Source: a bacterium (GTDB lineage: Bacteria > Sysuimicrobiota > Sysuimicrobiia > Sysuimicrobiales > Thermofontiviventaceae). Taken from it: a stretch of DNA of 64,000 nucleotides. Below, piece by piece: positions 1 to 8,203 of this stretch. The translations under genes and the position numbers were made by a program. The stretch lies in contig JAUQQG010000117.1 of NCBI GenBank assembly GCA_030550015.1, positions 1 to 64,000 on the forward strand, read 5' to 3'. Each line of letters starts with the position of its first letter. The first letter of the stretch is position 1. The notes beneath the pieces are model-generated. The model worked only from the letters and a program-made list of their open reading frames with translations. It was not told the DNA's origin and searched no databases.

Positions 1-647
1 GTGTGGAGTTACCTCCCCGCGACTTCTTGTTCCGGTATCCGCATACCCTCTCGGGAGGGCAGCGGCAGCGTGTTGCCATTGCTCGAGCTCTCGCCCTTAA
101 CCCGAGGTTCATCGTGCTCGACGAGCCAACCTCCGCCTTGGATGTCTCTGTCCAGGCAAAGATCATTGATCTTCTCCGGCGGCTTCAACGTGAACTTTCC
201 CTCACCTACCTCTTTATCTCTCACGACCTCAGTCTCGTGCGTACAGTAGCCGATACAATCGCCGTGATGTACCTAGGGAAGATCGTGGAAATAGCTCCCG
301 CAGGAGAGCTTTTCCGATCACCATCTCACCCTTACACACGGGCTTTGCTCTCTGCCATTCCTGTGGTCGACGAAGCAGAGAAAGAGCTCGTGCCGGAGAA
401 GATCACCCTGAGCGGGGAGATCCCGAGTGCGGCGCAGATTCCTGCAGGTTGTCCCTTCCATCCGCGGTGCTATGTGCGCATAGAGGGGTGCGATCGGGTT
501 GTTCCTGAGCTGATCGAAATCGCACCGGGTCACTCTGTGCGTTGCCTCCTGTATGATCCAGCGTTTGGCGCACCAGGCCTCTCACAGAGGATGGCGGTGG
601 GGCCGAGGGAATCTATGAGGGGAGGGGGAAAAGGTGGATTGGGTTAA
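1..647 (+). CDS. Peptide-type ABC transporter ATP-binding protein, C-terminal part (OppD/DppF family)
   Basis: Nucleotide-binding subunit of an oligopeptide/dipeptide-type importer, cut by the left window edge. Visible are the ABC signature LSGGQRQR, Walker B ([12 protein letters not shown]), the H-loop ([10 protein letters not shown]) and the C-terminal Opp/Dpp extension with the GCPFHPRC motif typical of these ATPases. Walker A lies outside the window. The reading frame enters at position 3 and stops at 645-647, overlapping the next gene by 14 bases, so this importer is co-transcribed with the M29/racemase/DUF917 cluster and probably feeds it. The permeases and solute-binding protein would lie to the left. 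Confidence 0.93.
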   Translation, partial: VELPPRDFLFRYPHTLSGGQRQRVAIARALALNPRFIVLDEPTSALDVSVQAKIIDLLRRLQRELSLTYLFISHDLSLVRTVADTIAVMYLGKIVEIAPAGELFRSPSHPYTRALLSAIPVVDEAEKELVPEKITLSGEIPSAAQIPAGCPFHPRCYVRIEGCDRVVPELIEIAPGHSVRCLLYDPAFGAPGLSQRMAVGPRESMRGGGKGGLG

Positions 648-1704
648 CCAGGGGCTCATCGCAGCTGGCGTTCAAGCAATGCTTCGGGTGAATATGGGGG
701 TCCGGGAAGGGGAGCGTATCCTTGTGATCACCGACGTGCCAACGAAGGAACAATGGGAACTCATGCCAGCAGACGATGTGGAGGGGATGCTCCGGAGAGC
801 TTATCTGGCTAGGCTGATCGCTGACCTCGCGCGCACCTATTTCCCAGCATGCAAGGTAAAGTTCACCACGTATCCCTCTACCGGCCGCAGTGGTGTGGAG
901 CCACCTGAGGATGTGGCACGTCTCCTGCAGGATTCTGATGTTGTCCTGGCGATTACGTCCTTCTCCCTGACGCACACCGAGGCTCGCGCCGAGGCATGCC
1001 GCAAAGGCGCACGTGTCGCCAGCATGCCTAGGTTCGTGCCGGAGATGCTCTATCCAGATGGTCCAATGAGTACCGACTACTTCGCCCTCGCCTCCGCCAC
1101 GAGGGCCTTCGCTGACCTGATCACTTCAGCAAGGGAGGTCCGGATTACCACCCCTGCGGGGACGGAGGTGACGTTCAGTGTGGTAGGACGGGAAGGGCGG
1201 GTGGATGCCGGGATCTACACGGAGCCTGGGTCGTGGGGGAACCTGCCAGCAGGGGAGGCCTACTGTGCGCCTGTAGAGGGAACCGCGCGGGGGAGGCTTG
1301 TTGTGGAACCTGGTTGGCATGCAAAGCTCACGGAGCCCCTGACCATCTTTCTAGAGGCGGGTGAAGTCGTCGCGCTAGAAGGTGGGGGATCGGTGGGCAA
1401 GACCCTTGTGGAGGTCCTCGACCTTGCCCAACGACTGGAGGCCACCCGTCCGCGCCGGATGTTTGCGGAATTCGGCGTCGGCACAAACCCCAATGCACGG
1501 CGGACAGACATCACGTTAGAAGCGGAGAAAATCAAGGGGACCATCCACCTGGCAGTTGGGGACAATAGCCACATGGGCGGGATGGTCGTGGCGGATTACC
1601 ACCAGGATTTCGTCTTCCCTCGGCCCGATGTATGGTTCGACGATCAACCGGTGATCCTTGAGGGGAAATGGGTTGCACCAACGGTAAGGAATGTTGGGTC
1701 ATAA
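634..1704 (+). CDS. M29-fold aminopeptidase-like protein (first copy)
   Basis: A 356-residue protein of the clan that holds M29 metallo-aminopeptidases (AmpS/aminopeptidase T) and the related 2,5-dihydroxypyridine dioxygenase NicX. The C-terminal half carries the conserved metal-site pattern: [11 protein letters not shown], then TIHLAVGDN, then DYHQDF, supplying Glu, His, His and Asp. The GTG start at 634 sits 4-12 bases after GGGGAGGGGG and overlaps the ABC gene. It is followed at 14 bases by a diverged paralogue. Peptidase versus ring-cleavage activity cannot be decided from sequence; a racemase and DUF917 downstream favour a small-molecule substrate. Family certain, reaction uncertain. Confidence 0.85.
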   Translation: MDWVNQGLIAAGVQAMLRVNMGVREGERILVITDVPTKEQWELMPADDVEGMLRRAYLARLIADLARTYFPACKVKFTTYPSTGRSGVEPPEDVARLLQDSDVVLAITSFSLTHTEARAEACRKGARVASMPRFVPEMLYPDGPMSTDYFALASATRAFADLITSAREVRITTPAGTEVTFSVVGREGRVDAGIYTEPGSWGNLPAGEAYCAPVEGTARGRLVVEPGWHAKLTEPLTIFLEAGEVVALEGGGSVGKTLVEVLDLAQRLEATRPRRMFAEFGVGTNPNARRTDITLEAEKIKGTIHLAVGDNSHMGGMVVADYHQDFVFPRPDVWFDDQPVILEGKWVAPTVRNVGS

Positions 1705-1718
1705 GGAGGGAATGCAAT

Positions 1719-2783
1719 ATGGAATTGGTGCTCGGCACAGAACCACTGCGGGAGTACCTTTCTTTCGAACTCACCGCAGCAGCGCATAAGCTTGTCAAGG
1801 AGATCATGCTGGTCAAACCCGGGGAAGCGGTAGCCATCACTGCGGATACGAGCAGTGACAGGAGAGTCGTGGAGGCCACGGCAGGAGCAGCTTATGCAGT
1901 AGGAGCCACTCCCGTTATCCTATGGTACCCTACCCTGCTCGGGAGCGGTGTAGAACCGCCTAGGCCAGTTGCCGGGGCGATCGCAGACTGTGATGTCTGG
2001 ATCGAGTACGCGGTGGGGTACACCCTTTATTCCAATGCATACCGCCGGGCAATGGAGAGAGGCGCCAGGTATATCTGCCTTACGGGGATGGATGCAGAGA
2101 TGATGGTCCGTACCCTGGGTCGGGTGGATTACTCGAAGCTCCTCGCCCTGGGGGAGAGACTTCGCGCCCTTGTCGCCGCAGCGCGTACTGTGCACATCAC
2201 CACGCCAGCAGGGACCGACCTCGTAGCCGACAACGGCGGCCGGTACGTGCGCCATTCTGGGAAACTCGCTGACACACCTGGAGAGCCGGTAATGCTCGGG
2301 GGCCAAATCTCTTGGTGTCCCCTTGAAGAGACGATCCACGGTCGCTTGGTGTTTGATGGAGCCATCTGGCCTCCCGCGGACCTTGGGGTCCTGCGTTCGC
2401 CGGTGGTCCTCACCGTCGAGGAAGGGATAATCCGCCGGATTGAGGGAGGAACAGAGGCCCGGATCTTTGAGAGGTGGCTGGCCACCTTCAATGATCCAAA
2501 CATGTATCGGATCGCACATTACTCCCTGGGGTTCAACCCGGGCGTGACGAAGCCGACGGGACGGATCGTTGAGGATGAACGCACCTTCGGCTGCTTGAAC
2601 GTCGGGATTGGGACCCAAGGGCCACAGATGCGAGCAAAAGGATGGAAGGCGGCGGCCCATACCGATGGGATTGCCCTCAATCCCACGATTCTTCTGGACG
2701 GGGAGCCATTGGAGGTGGAGGGAAGATATGTTCACCCCGACGTTGTGGCCGCGTGTAGAGACCTCGGTGTCCCGGGATATTAA
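1719..2783 (+). CDS. M29-fold aminopeptidase-like protein (second, diverged copy)
   Basis: A 354-residue paralogue of the preceding protein with the same two-domain layout (AITADTSSDRRVVEA near residue 40, TPAGTDL near 165, GFNPG and AAHTDG near the C-terminus). The motif order is kept but the usual EFGxGTN element is replaced by YSLGFNPG, and the HLAVGDN element by CLNVGIGTQG, so the metal site has changed. I start at ATG 1719 because AAGGAGGG lies 8 bases upstream; a longer in-frame reading from 1668 overlaps the previous gene. Two unequal copies in tandem could form a heteromer or act on successive intermediates; this is inference. Confidence 0.8.
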   Translation: MELVLGTEPLREYLSFELTAAAHKLVKEIMLVKPGEAVAITADTSSDRRVVEATAGAAYAVGATPVILWYPTLLGSGVEPPRPVAGAIADCDVWIEYAVGYTLYSNAYRRAMERGARYICLTGMDAEMMVRTLGRVDYSKLLALGERLRALVAAARTVHITTPAGTDLVADNGGRYVRHSGKLADTPGEPVMLGGQISWCPLEETIHGRLVFDGAIWPPADLGVLRSPVVLTVEEGIIRRIEGGTEARIFERWLATFNDPNMYRIAHYSLGFNPGVTKPTGRIVEDERTFGCLNVGIGTQGPQMRAKGWKAAAHTDGIALNPTILLDGEPLEVEGRYVHPDVVAACRDLGVPGY

Positions 2784-2787
2784 GACC

Positions 2788-3486
2788 ATGCCGGCGGTCT
2801 TGCATGTAATCCCTGTGCGCGCACGCCCTGGACGGGTTGAACGAGAACGAGAGCGGCTTTCTGCGATGGCTCCTTTCATCCGGGTCCATGTGATCGACCT
2901 TCCAGACGGGCCGTTGGATCTCGAGTATCTCATAGACGATCACTTGGCCGTTGGGAAGATGCTAGAGATCCTTCCACCGTACATAGCTGAGCATTCGGTG
3001 GGGGCAGTGAGCATTGGTTGTTTTTATGATCCCGGCCTCTGGGAGCTTCGGGAGGTCCTGGATGTCCCTGTTGTAGGCATCGGAGAGGCGAGTTTGATGC
3101 TTGCGAGCATTGTTGCCTCCCGCATCGCGATCCTCGTTGGGGATTGGAAATGGGTCCCTAAGATGGAGCAGAATGTGCGTGCTTTGGGAGTGGCCCACCG
3201 GGTGTGCTCATGGCGGTCCATTGGGAGATCTGTCCAGGAGATGCAAGATGACCCCGAGGGGTGCTACTGGGAGATCAGAAGGGAGGCAGAGGCCAGTAGG
3301 GACCAAGACCACGCGGAAGCTGTGATCTTGGGATGTGGTGCGCTTGGAGGGATGGCCGAGCGCCTCCAGAGGGATATAGGGATGCCTGTCATCGATCCAG
3401 TGGCGAGCGGGTTCATGGTTGCATGCACGCTCGCGTGTATGGGGCTTCGGACCAGCAAGGTATGGGGATACAGGCCGAAGGGCTAA
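2788..3486 (+). CDS. Asp/Glu/hydantoin racemase family protein
   Basis: A 232-residue protein of the Asp/Glu/hydantoin racemase superfamily. The two catalytic cysteines expected for hydantoin racemase are visible: SIGCFYDP near residue 72 and VILGCGALGG near residue 180, each in the standard loop. It would invert a chiral centre by a two-base, cofactor-free mechanism in the cytosol. It starts 4 bases after the previous stop and ends 8 bases before the DUF917 gene, so it belongs to the operon. The Shine-Dalgarno is weak, fitting translational coupling. Substrate (hydantoin, amino acid or related) is not determinable here. Confidence 0.82.
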   Translation: MPAVLHVIPVRARPGRVERERERLSAMAPFIRVHVIDLPDGPLDLEYLIDDHLAVGKMLEILPPYIAEHSVGAVSIGCFYDPGLWELREVLDVPVVGIGEASLMLASIVASRIAILVGDWKWVPKMEQNVRALGVAHRVCSWRSIGRSVQEMQDDPEGCYWEIRREAEASRDQDHAEAVILGCGALGGMAERLQRDIGMPVIDPVASGFMVACTLACMGLRTSKVWGYRPKG

Positions 3487-3494
3487 AGCTTACA

Positions 3495-4589
3495 ATGGAC
3501 CACATCGAGCCTCTGGTTGTGGGCGGTTCCCTCCTTGGGGGCGGAGGAGGCGGGGATCCGCAAGATGGACGGCAGTTGGCCCGAAAGGCCTTAGAGCTTG
3601 GCGATCCCTACCTCGTCCCCATTGAGACCCTTCGTCCGGACGCTGTTGTCGTGACTGTTGCTCTTGTCGGAGCTCCTTCTGCACCTGAGCGCTCTCTCAA
3701 CTTGGAGGATCTGCCCAAGGCGGTAGAACTGATTCAGGAGACCTTCGGGGCCCAGGTGCAGGCCATTATGACAAACGAGAATGGAGGCTTTGCATCGGTA
3801 AATGGGTGGATCCAGTCAGCGGTTCTGGGCCTTCCCATCGTGGATGCACCATGCAATGGGCGCGCGCATCCTACCGCCCTCATGGGTGCCATGGGCCTTC
3901 ATCTGGTTCCAGGATACCGGTCCTTGCAGGTTGCCCTCGGAGGAACTGGCACGCGCCGCGTAGAGGTATGCGTCTCCGGTTCACTGGAGGGAGCCTCTGC
4001 CATTGTCCGGCAGGCTGCTGTCCAGGCGGGGGGACTTGTTGCGGTAGCACGGAACCCGGTTACGGCGAATTACGTCGCGCAACATGGCGCGCCTGGAGCC
4101 CTCACAATGGCTCTGCGAATAGGAGAGGCGGTGCTGCGGACTCTTCCGCATCGCCAAGCGACATGGGAAGCAGCAGCCGAAGCTGTTGGCGGGAGGATCG
4201 TGGATGTAGGGAGAGTTCTTCGCGTTCACATGGAGACGGTCGGGGGGTTTGATCGCGGGGCCATCTTCGTTGAGGGTGGTAGAATCTATGAACTTACCGT
4301 GTGGAATGAGTACATGACGTTGGAGGTGGAAGGGCAACGTTTGGCTACGTTTCCGGATTTGATTGCAACGCTTGGAGAGAACGGTTTGCCCCTGACGTCG
4401 GCAGAGATCCGGGAGGGAGTCACCGTTGCCCTTCTTGCCGCTCCCAAGGAGAATCTCATTCTTGGGGCAGGGATGCGGGACCCGCAGCTATTCCGCATAG
4501 TCGAGCAGAATATAGGTAAGGAGCTTATCCGGTACATCTTCGGCGAGGTGGAAAAGAATGGCAATGAAACAGACAATCGAAGCCTATGA
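3495..4589 (+). CDS. DUF917 (S-methyl-thiohydantoin desulfurase-like) family protein
   Basis: A 364-residue protein recognised as DUF917 by its N-terminal Gly-rich signature (VVGGSLLGGGGGGDP, residues 8-22), followed by NENGG and the DAPCNGRAHPT element near residue 117. Pfam links this family to thiohydantoin desulfuration, and members often sit beside hydantoinase-type genes. ATG 3495 is chosen because the family signature begins right after it; the open frame runs further 5' only inside the racemase gene. Its last 32 bases overlap the DUF1177 start, indicating translational coupling. With the racemase it points to a hydantoin-like or other N-heterocyclic substrate; no experimental function is claimed. 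Confidence 0.87.
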   Translation: MDHIEPLVVGGSLLGGGGGGDPQDGRQLARKALELGDPYLVPIETLRPDAVVVTVALVGAPSAPERSLNLEDLPKAVELIQETFGAQVQAIMTNENGGFASVNGWIQSAVLGLPIVDAPCNGRAHPTALMGAMGLHLVPGYRSLQVALGGTGTRRVEVCVSGSLEGASAIVRQAAVQAGGLVAVARNPVTANYVAQHGAPGALTMALRIGEAVLRTLPHRQATWEAAAEAVGGRIVDVGRVLRVHMETVGGFDRGAIFVEGGRIYELTVWNEYMTLEVEGQRLATFPDLIATLGENGLPLTSAEIREGVTVALLAAPKENLILGAGMRDPQLFRIVEQNIGKELIRYIFGEVEKNGNETDNRSL

Positions 4590-5514
4590 GTTGTTGGACG
4601 CAGCTACGGTCAACGGAGAAATCGTCGCTTCCACCCTTCGGGGCCGTGGCCTGGATGTGGAGGTGCGGCATCTCTCCGGCAGGAATGGGGAGACGGATTT
4701 TCTCAAGATCCTCATCCCAGGAGAGCGTGGCCGGAGGAAGGGTGGTGATGCACCCACGTTGGGGATCATTGGGAGGCTAGGGGGCATCGGGGCACGCCCC
4801 CATAAGATCGGACTGGTCTCTGATGCGGATGGGGCTATCACAGCCATTGCGACGGCAATGAAGATAGCGGATATGCGTGCTTGTGGGGATGTGCTGGCAG
4901 GTGATGTGATCATCACAACACACATCTGCCCTCGCGCACCTGTAAAGCCTCACCATCCGGTGCCATTCATGGACTCTCCGGTTGACATTGACACGCTGGT
5001 GCGTTTGGAGACCGATCCGGCAATGGAAGCCATCCTCTCCATCGACACAACACGAGGGAATCGTGTGATCAACATTCGGGGGATCGCAATCTCCCCCACC
5101 GTGAAGGAGGGGTACATCCTTCGGGTGAGTGAGGACCTCCTGGAGATCCTACAAGTGGTAACGGGAAGGTTGCCCGTGGTCCTTCCGTTGACGACCCAAG
5201 ATCTCACGCCCTATGGGAATGGGCTCTATCACTTGAACAGCATTGTCCAGCCTGCCACGGTCACTACCGCCCCCGTTGTTGGTGTTGCCCTCACATCCGA
5301 GGTCCCGGTCCCCGGTTCCGCCACAGGGGCGAGCCAGGTAGTAGATATTGAGCAGGCCGTGCGCTTCTGCATTGAGGTAGCAAAGGCATTCGGGGTAGGT
5401 ATCTGTCGCTTTTATGATCCAGAGGAGTTCGAGCGGCTGATCCAGCTCTACGGATCCATGCGACATCTGCAGGCTCCCCAACCGTGGTCGCTACCCGTGG
5501 GGAAGGGGGGATGA
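4558..5514 (+). CDS. DUF1177 family protein
   Basis: A 318-residue protein matching DUF1177, a family of unknown function that recurs with DUF917 and AroM proteins. Recognisable stretches are GIIGRLGGIGARPHKIGLV near residue 75, TTHICPRAPVKPH near 123 and MDSPVDIDTL near 140. His and Asp residues in these stretches suggest a hydrolase-like or metal-binding fold, but no catalytic site is established. ATG 4558 follows GGTGGAAAAGA; a second ATG lies two codons in. The gene overlaps DUF917 at its start and AroM at its end (ATGA), so these three are translated as a unit. Confidence 0.85.
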   Translation: MAMKQTIEAYELLDAATVNGEIVASTLRGRGLDVEVRHLSGRNGETDFLKILIPGERGRRKGGDAPTLGIIGRLGGIGARPHKIGLVSDADGAITAIATAMKIADMRACGDVLAGDVIITTHICPRAPVKPHHPVPFMDSPVDIDTLVRLETDPAMEAILSIDTTRGNRVINIRGIAISPTVKEGYILRVSEDLLEILQVVTGRLPVVLPLTTQDLTPYGNGLYHLNSIVQPATVTTAPVVGVALTSEVPVPGSATGASQVVDIEQAVRFCIEVAKAFGVGICRFYDPEEFERLIQLYGSMRHLQAPQPWSLPVGKGG

Positions 5515-6176
5515 GGATGACCCTTGGTGTCCTGACCATTGGACAAAGCCCGCGTGATGATGTTCTGCCCGCTCTCCGAGAAGTGCTCGGAGATGTTCCC
5601 ATCGTTGAGGGAGGTGCGCTAGACGGCTGTACGGAAGACGAAATCGTCTCCTTGGCACCGCATCCTGGTGAGAGTATCCTTGTGACGCGCCTTCGGGATG
5701 GACGTGCAGTGACGTTGGCACGAGACCGTGTTTTGCCATACGTTCAGCGTGCCCTAGAGCATTTAGAAAACAGTGCGGATTTGATCCTGTTCTTGTGCAC
5801 CGGAGAGCTCCCTTCACTGTGCTGTAGCCGGTTCTTGATTGAGCCGGCCCGCCTCCTCCACCAGGTCGTGTGCGGAGTTGCTGCTGGGCGCACCCTGGGG
5901 GTGTTGGTTCCACTCCCTGAGCAGGTGAGAGAAGCGGAGGAGAGATGGAAGCGGGCCTCGTCTCATGTGATTGTAAAGGCGGTTACCCCCTATGGAGGAG
6001 GGGATTTCTCCTCCGTGGGGAGGGAGCTGAAGGCCGCAGGTGCAGAGATCGTGGTCATGGATTGTATGGGCTACAGGGTGGAGCAGAAACGCCTCGTTAT
6101 TGCGGCCTCTGGGCTCCCGACAATCCTCGCAGGGACTGCCGTTGCCCGCGTTGTTCGGGAGCTTATTTCCTCATAG
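5511..6176 (+). CDS. AroM family protein
   Basis: A 221-residue AroM-family protein (LGVLTIGQSPRDDVLPAL at the start, FLCTGELPSL near residue 100, VVMDCMGY near 180). AroM belongs to the Asp/Glu racemase-like fold but its own reaction is unknown; the name comes from linkage to aroL in enterics, not from a shown role in aromatic biosynthesis. The Cys residues in the FLCTGE and MDCMGY loops lie where racemases keep their catalytic pair. ATG 5511 overlaps the DUF1177 stop; ATG 5517 is an alternative. Last gene of the operon, followed by a promoter region. Confidence 0.85.
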   Translation: MRMTLGVLTIGQSPRDDVLPALREVLGDVPIVEGGALDGCTEDEIVSLAPHPGESILVTRLRDGRAVTLARDRVLPYVQRALEHLENSADLILFLCTGELPSLCCSRFLIEPARLLHQVVCGVAAGRTLGVLVPLPEQVREAEERWKRASSHVIVKAVTPYGGGDFSSVGRELKAAGAEIVVMDCMGYRVEQKRLVIAASGLPTILAGTAVARVVRELISS

Positions 6177-6235
6177 GAGCCTAAGCCCCTCTCAGTCGTT
6201 CACCTGTGTGAATTTCCTGGCACGAAAGTTGAGGG

Positions 6236-6262
6236 TTGACAAGCGGACTTTGGTTGTATACT
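6236..6262 (+). promoter_or_regulatory. Putative promoter in front of the FCD fragment
   Basis: TTGACA at 6236-6241 and TATACT at 6257-6262 match -35 and -10 hexamers, but the spacer is only 15 bases. The -10 lies inside the left arm of the GTATAC palindrome, so a bound repressor would block it. Moderate support only. Confidence 0.5.
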
Positions 6263-6279
6263 TGTATGCAGGTATACAA
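6254..6279 (+). promoter_or_regulatory. GntR/FadR-type operator, 26-bp inverted repeat
   Basis: The arms TTGTATAC (6254-6261) and GTATACAA (6272-6279) are exact reverse complements separated by 10 bases. GTATAC-core palindromes are typical of FCD-class GntR regulators, and the only nearby regulator-like gene is an FCD remnant starting 24 bases downstream. The site overlaps the candidate -10, consistent with repression. Confidence 0.65.
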
Positions 6280-6302
6280 ACACAAAGGCAAGGTCGTTAC
6301 GT

Positions 6303-6587
6303 ATGGAATCAGTTTTTTCGTATACGAATCTTCTGCCTGTGGCAGTGAGGGACAAAGCATATGAGATGCTACGCCTTCTCCGTGACCACATCAACCGGTA
6401 TCGCTACCTTACCATTGCCATCCCCGGCCGTCATCGAGCAGCTTCCAGAGAGCACGAGGTTCTCCTAGAGGTCCTCCGTGCGCGGAACCCTGAAGCATCG
6501 GAACGTGCAATGCGCGAACACGTCCTAGAGGCCGGGAATTGGATGATGCGCAGGCTACGTGAAACGCACTTGAATGGAAAAACCTAG
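6303..6587 (+). pseudogene. GntR-family regulator remnant: FCD domain C-terminal fragment
   Basis: A 94-residue product whose sequence (HRAASREHEVLLEVLRARN, then AMREHVLEAGNWM) matches the last three helices of an FCD ligand-binding domain, including the Arg/His residues that line the metal and ligand pocket. Full-length regulators are about 220-240 residues with an N-terminal winged helix; no such domain is found in any frame upstream, where AroM ends and a promoter begins. It is therefore a 5'-deleted regulator gene, or an unusual stand-alone FCD fragment behind an intact operator. Codon use is like its neighbours. Confidence 0.6.
6317..6328 (+). promoter_or_regulatory. Second GTATAC palindrome inside the FCD fragment start
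   Basis: TTCGTATACGAA is a perfect 12-base palindrome sharing the GTATAC core of the operator 40 bases upstream. It lies within the first codons of the FCD fragment and may be an auxiliary operator. Confidence 0.4.
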
Positions 6588-6658
6588 TCCCTCTCCAGAT
6601 GTAGCGTATATGTGTGGACCGACCAGAGGTTTACTTAAGGTGACAGGAGGGAGCAGAG

Positions 6659-7543
6659 ATGGGTCCAGGGAGAAAATTACGTGAGATGTTGAAACAGCCT
6701 GGAGCTTACATCATGCCTGGAGCTCCGAATGCCCTCACAGCTCGCATCATCGAGGAGGCTGGCTTTAAGGTAGTGCTCTTCACCGGTGCAGGGTTTGCCA
6801 ACATGGAGCTGGCAGTGCCTGACCTAGGGCTCACGACGATGACCGAAGTCGTTCAACAGGTCGGTCGTATCTGTGAAGCTGTGGAAATACCTGTGGTAGC
6901 AGATGCGGACACGGGCTATGGCAATCCCCTGAATGTACGGCGTACAGTCCGTGAACTTGAACGTGCAGGTGCTGCAGCGATCATCATCGAGGATCAAACT
7001 TGGCCGAAGCGATGTGGCCACTTCGAGGGCAAGGAAGTGATTGACCGGGAGGACATGATTGCAAAGATCAAAGCCGCCGTCGATGCTCGACGAGATCCCG
7101 ACACAGTCATCATTGCCCGCACCGATGCCCGGGCTGTCTTTGGCCTCCAGGAGGCGATCGAGCGGGCCAGGTCCTACGCTGAAGCTGGGGCCGATGCCAC
7201 ATTCATTGAGGCTCCTCAGTCTGTGGAAGAGCTGGAGCTCATTCCGAAAAGCATTCCTGTCCCGCAGATGGCCAACATGGTAGAGGGCGGTAAGACGCCC
7301 ATCTTACCCTTCAGACAGTTAGAGGCAATGGGGTTCAAACTTATTGCCTATGCGAATGCAGCCTTGCGCGCAGCGATCAAAGGGATGCAGATTGTGCTTG
7401 CTGGGCTCGCACGTGACGGAACGACGGAGAATGTGCTCGATCACATGGTGACGTGGGAGGAGCGTCAGCGGCTAGTCCGCCTGAGGGAGTATAACGAGCT
7501 AGAAATGCAGTACACGACCATGGTGTCTAGGAAGAGCAAGTAA
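6659..7543 (+). CDS. Isocitrate lyase/PEP mutase family protein (methylisocitrate or dimethylmalate lyase-like)
   Basis: A 294-residue TIM-barrel lyase. The family signature PKRCGHFEGK (around residue 119) holds the catalytic Cys, and VADADTGYGNP (around 80) holds the metal-binding Asp pair; ARTDARAV near 158 is also conserved. Relatives cleave 2-methylisocitrate, 2,3-dimethylmalate or oxaloacetate-type C-C or P-C bonds in the cytosol. The start follows CAGGAGGGAGCAGAG. It stands alone, downstream of the operator-bearing remnant and upstream of a decayed tricarboxylate-transporter fragment, which suggests an old organic-acid uptake and cleavage locus. PrpB versus dimethylmalate lyase cannot be separated; no prpC or prpD is nearby. 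Confidence 0.85.
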   Translation: MGPGRKLREMLKQPGAYIMPGAPNALTARIIEEAGFKVVLFTGAGFANMELAVPDLGLTTMTEVVQQVGRICEAVEIPVVADADTGYGNPLNVRRTVRELERAGAAAIIIEDQTWPKRCGHFEGKEVIDREDMIAKIKAAVDARRDPDTVIIARTDARAVFGLQEAIERARSYAEAGADATFIEAPQSVEELELIPKSIPVPQMANMVEGGKTPILPFRQLEAMGFKLIAYANAALRAAIKGMQIVLAGLARDGTTENVLDHMVTWEERQRLVRLREYNELEMQYTTMVSRKSK

Positions 7544-7584
7544 AAAGGGATCATGGATTCAACCATCCGGGTGAAGCGTCCTGA

Positions 7585-7806
7585 GCGCTTACCAGCCTCG
7601 ATGGATTTCAGATGGCTAAGAAAGGTCAAGCTGGTCCCGCGCTTGCGATTTCTGCCATTGGATTGTTGATCAGAGGTACCCTTTCTGTAGTGGTCCTTAC
7701 CGTTCTGGCTTGCCCTATAGCTCCTGCGATGCTACGATTTGGTCCAGCTGAAAACTTCGTTTTGATGATCTTTGCCCTGATTCTTTCTGCTACTCTGATC
7801 GGTTGA
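7585..7806 (+). pseudogene. TctA (tripartite tricarboxylate transporter large subunit) fragment
   Basis: Translating from just after the in-frame stop at 7582-7584 gives about 73 residues that line up with an internal part of TctA: TLDGFQMAKKGQAGPALA matches the conserved DGYPMAKxGxAGxAL region, and LRFGPAENFVLM matches the FGPxExFxLM element. TctA proteins are about 500 residues, so only about 15 percent remains, with stops at both ends. No TctB, TctC or rest of TctA is near. This is a deletion remnant of a dicarboxylate/tricarboxylate uptake gene next to the lyase. A new small membrane protein from ATG 7612 is possible but unlikely. Confidence 0.7.
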
Positions 7807-7909
7807 TCTTTGCCGCGGTCTACTCTCCCCTTCATAAAATGTTCATACGAAGAAGGTACAATGTCATTGCAGAGGGAAAAATGACTTCAAAGGAGAAGGA
7901 GGGTCTACG

Positions 7910-8152
7910 ATGTGGTGCATGTTGATGCATCTGCTGGGGCATCAAAACCATCATCAGAACCATACAGGGCACAAAGACTCGGCGACGCCTTCTGAGGTCT
8001 CGTTTGAGGAGGAGCTCCTGAGGATCCTCAAGCGCCGCTATGCGCTGGGAGAGATCACTCGGGAGCAACTGGAAGAGATGAAAGAGGCCCTTGGTTTGGG
8101 AGGTCAGACTTCTTCCACCCCGCAAGCTGAAGAGCACGCTGCTCATGTCTGA
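7910..8152 (+). CDS. Small SHOCT-domain protein with His-rich N-terminus
   Basis: An 80-residue protein. Residues 35-62 (ILKRRYALGEITREQLEEM) are a textbook SHOCT motif, a short amphipathic helical pair seen at protein termini. Before it lies a His-rich segment (GHQNHHQNHTGHK, residues 10-22) and the tail ends in EEHAAHV, together suggesting metal binding. The start follows AAGGAGAAGGAGGG with ideal spacing, which supports expression. No transmembrane segment. It lies between the TctA remnant and ogt with its own leader; TACAAT at 7857-7862 is a possible -10. Function unknown. Confidence 0.7.
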   Translation: MWCMLMHLLGHQNHHQNHTGHKDSATPSEVSFEEELLRILKRRYALGEITREQLEEMKEALGLGGQTSSTPQAEEHAAHV

Positions 8153-8203
8153 CAGCTTCCCCCAGGGGGATAGGTGGAACGTGGAGGCTTGGGAGAGGGA
8201 GAG

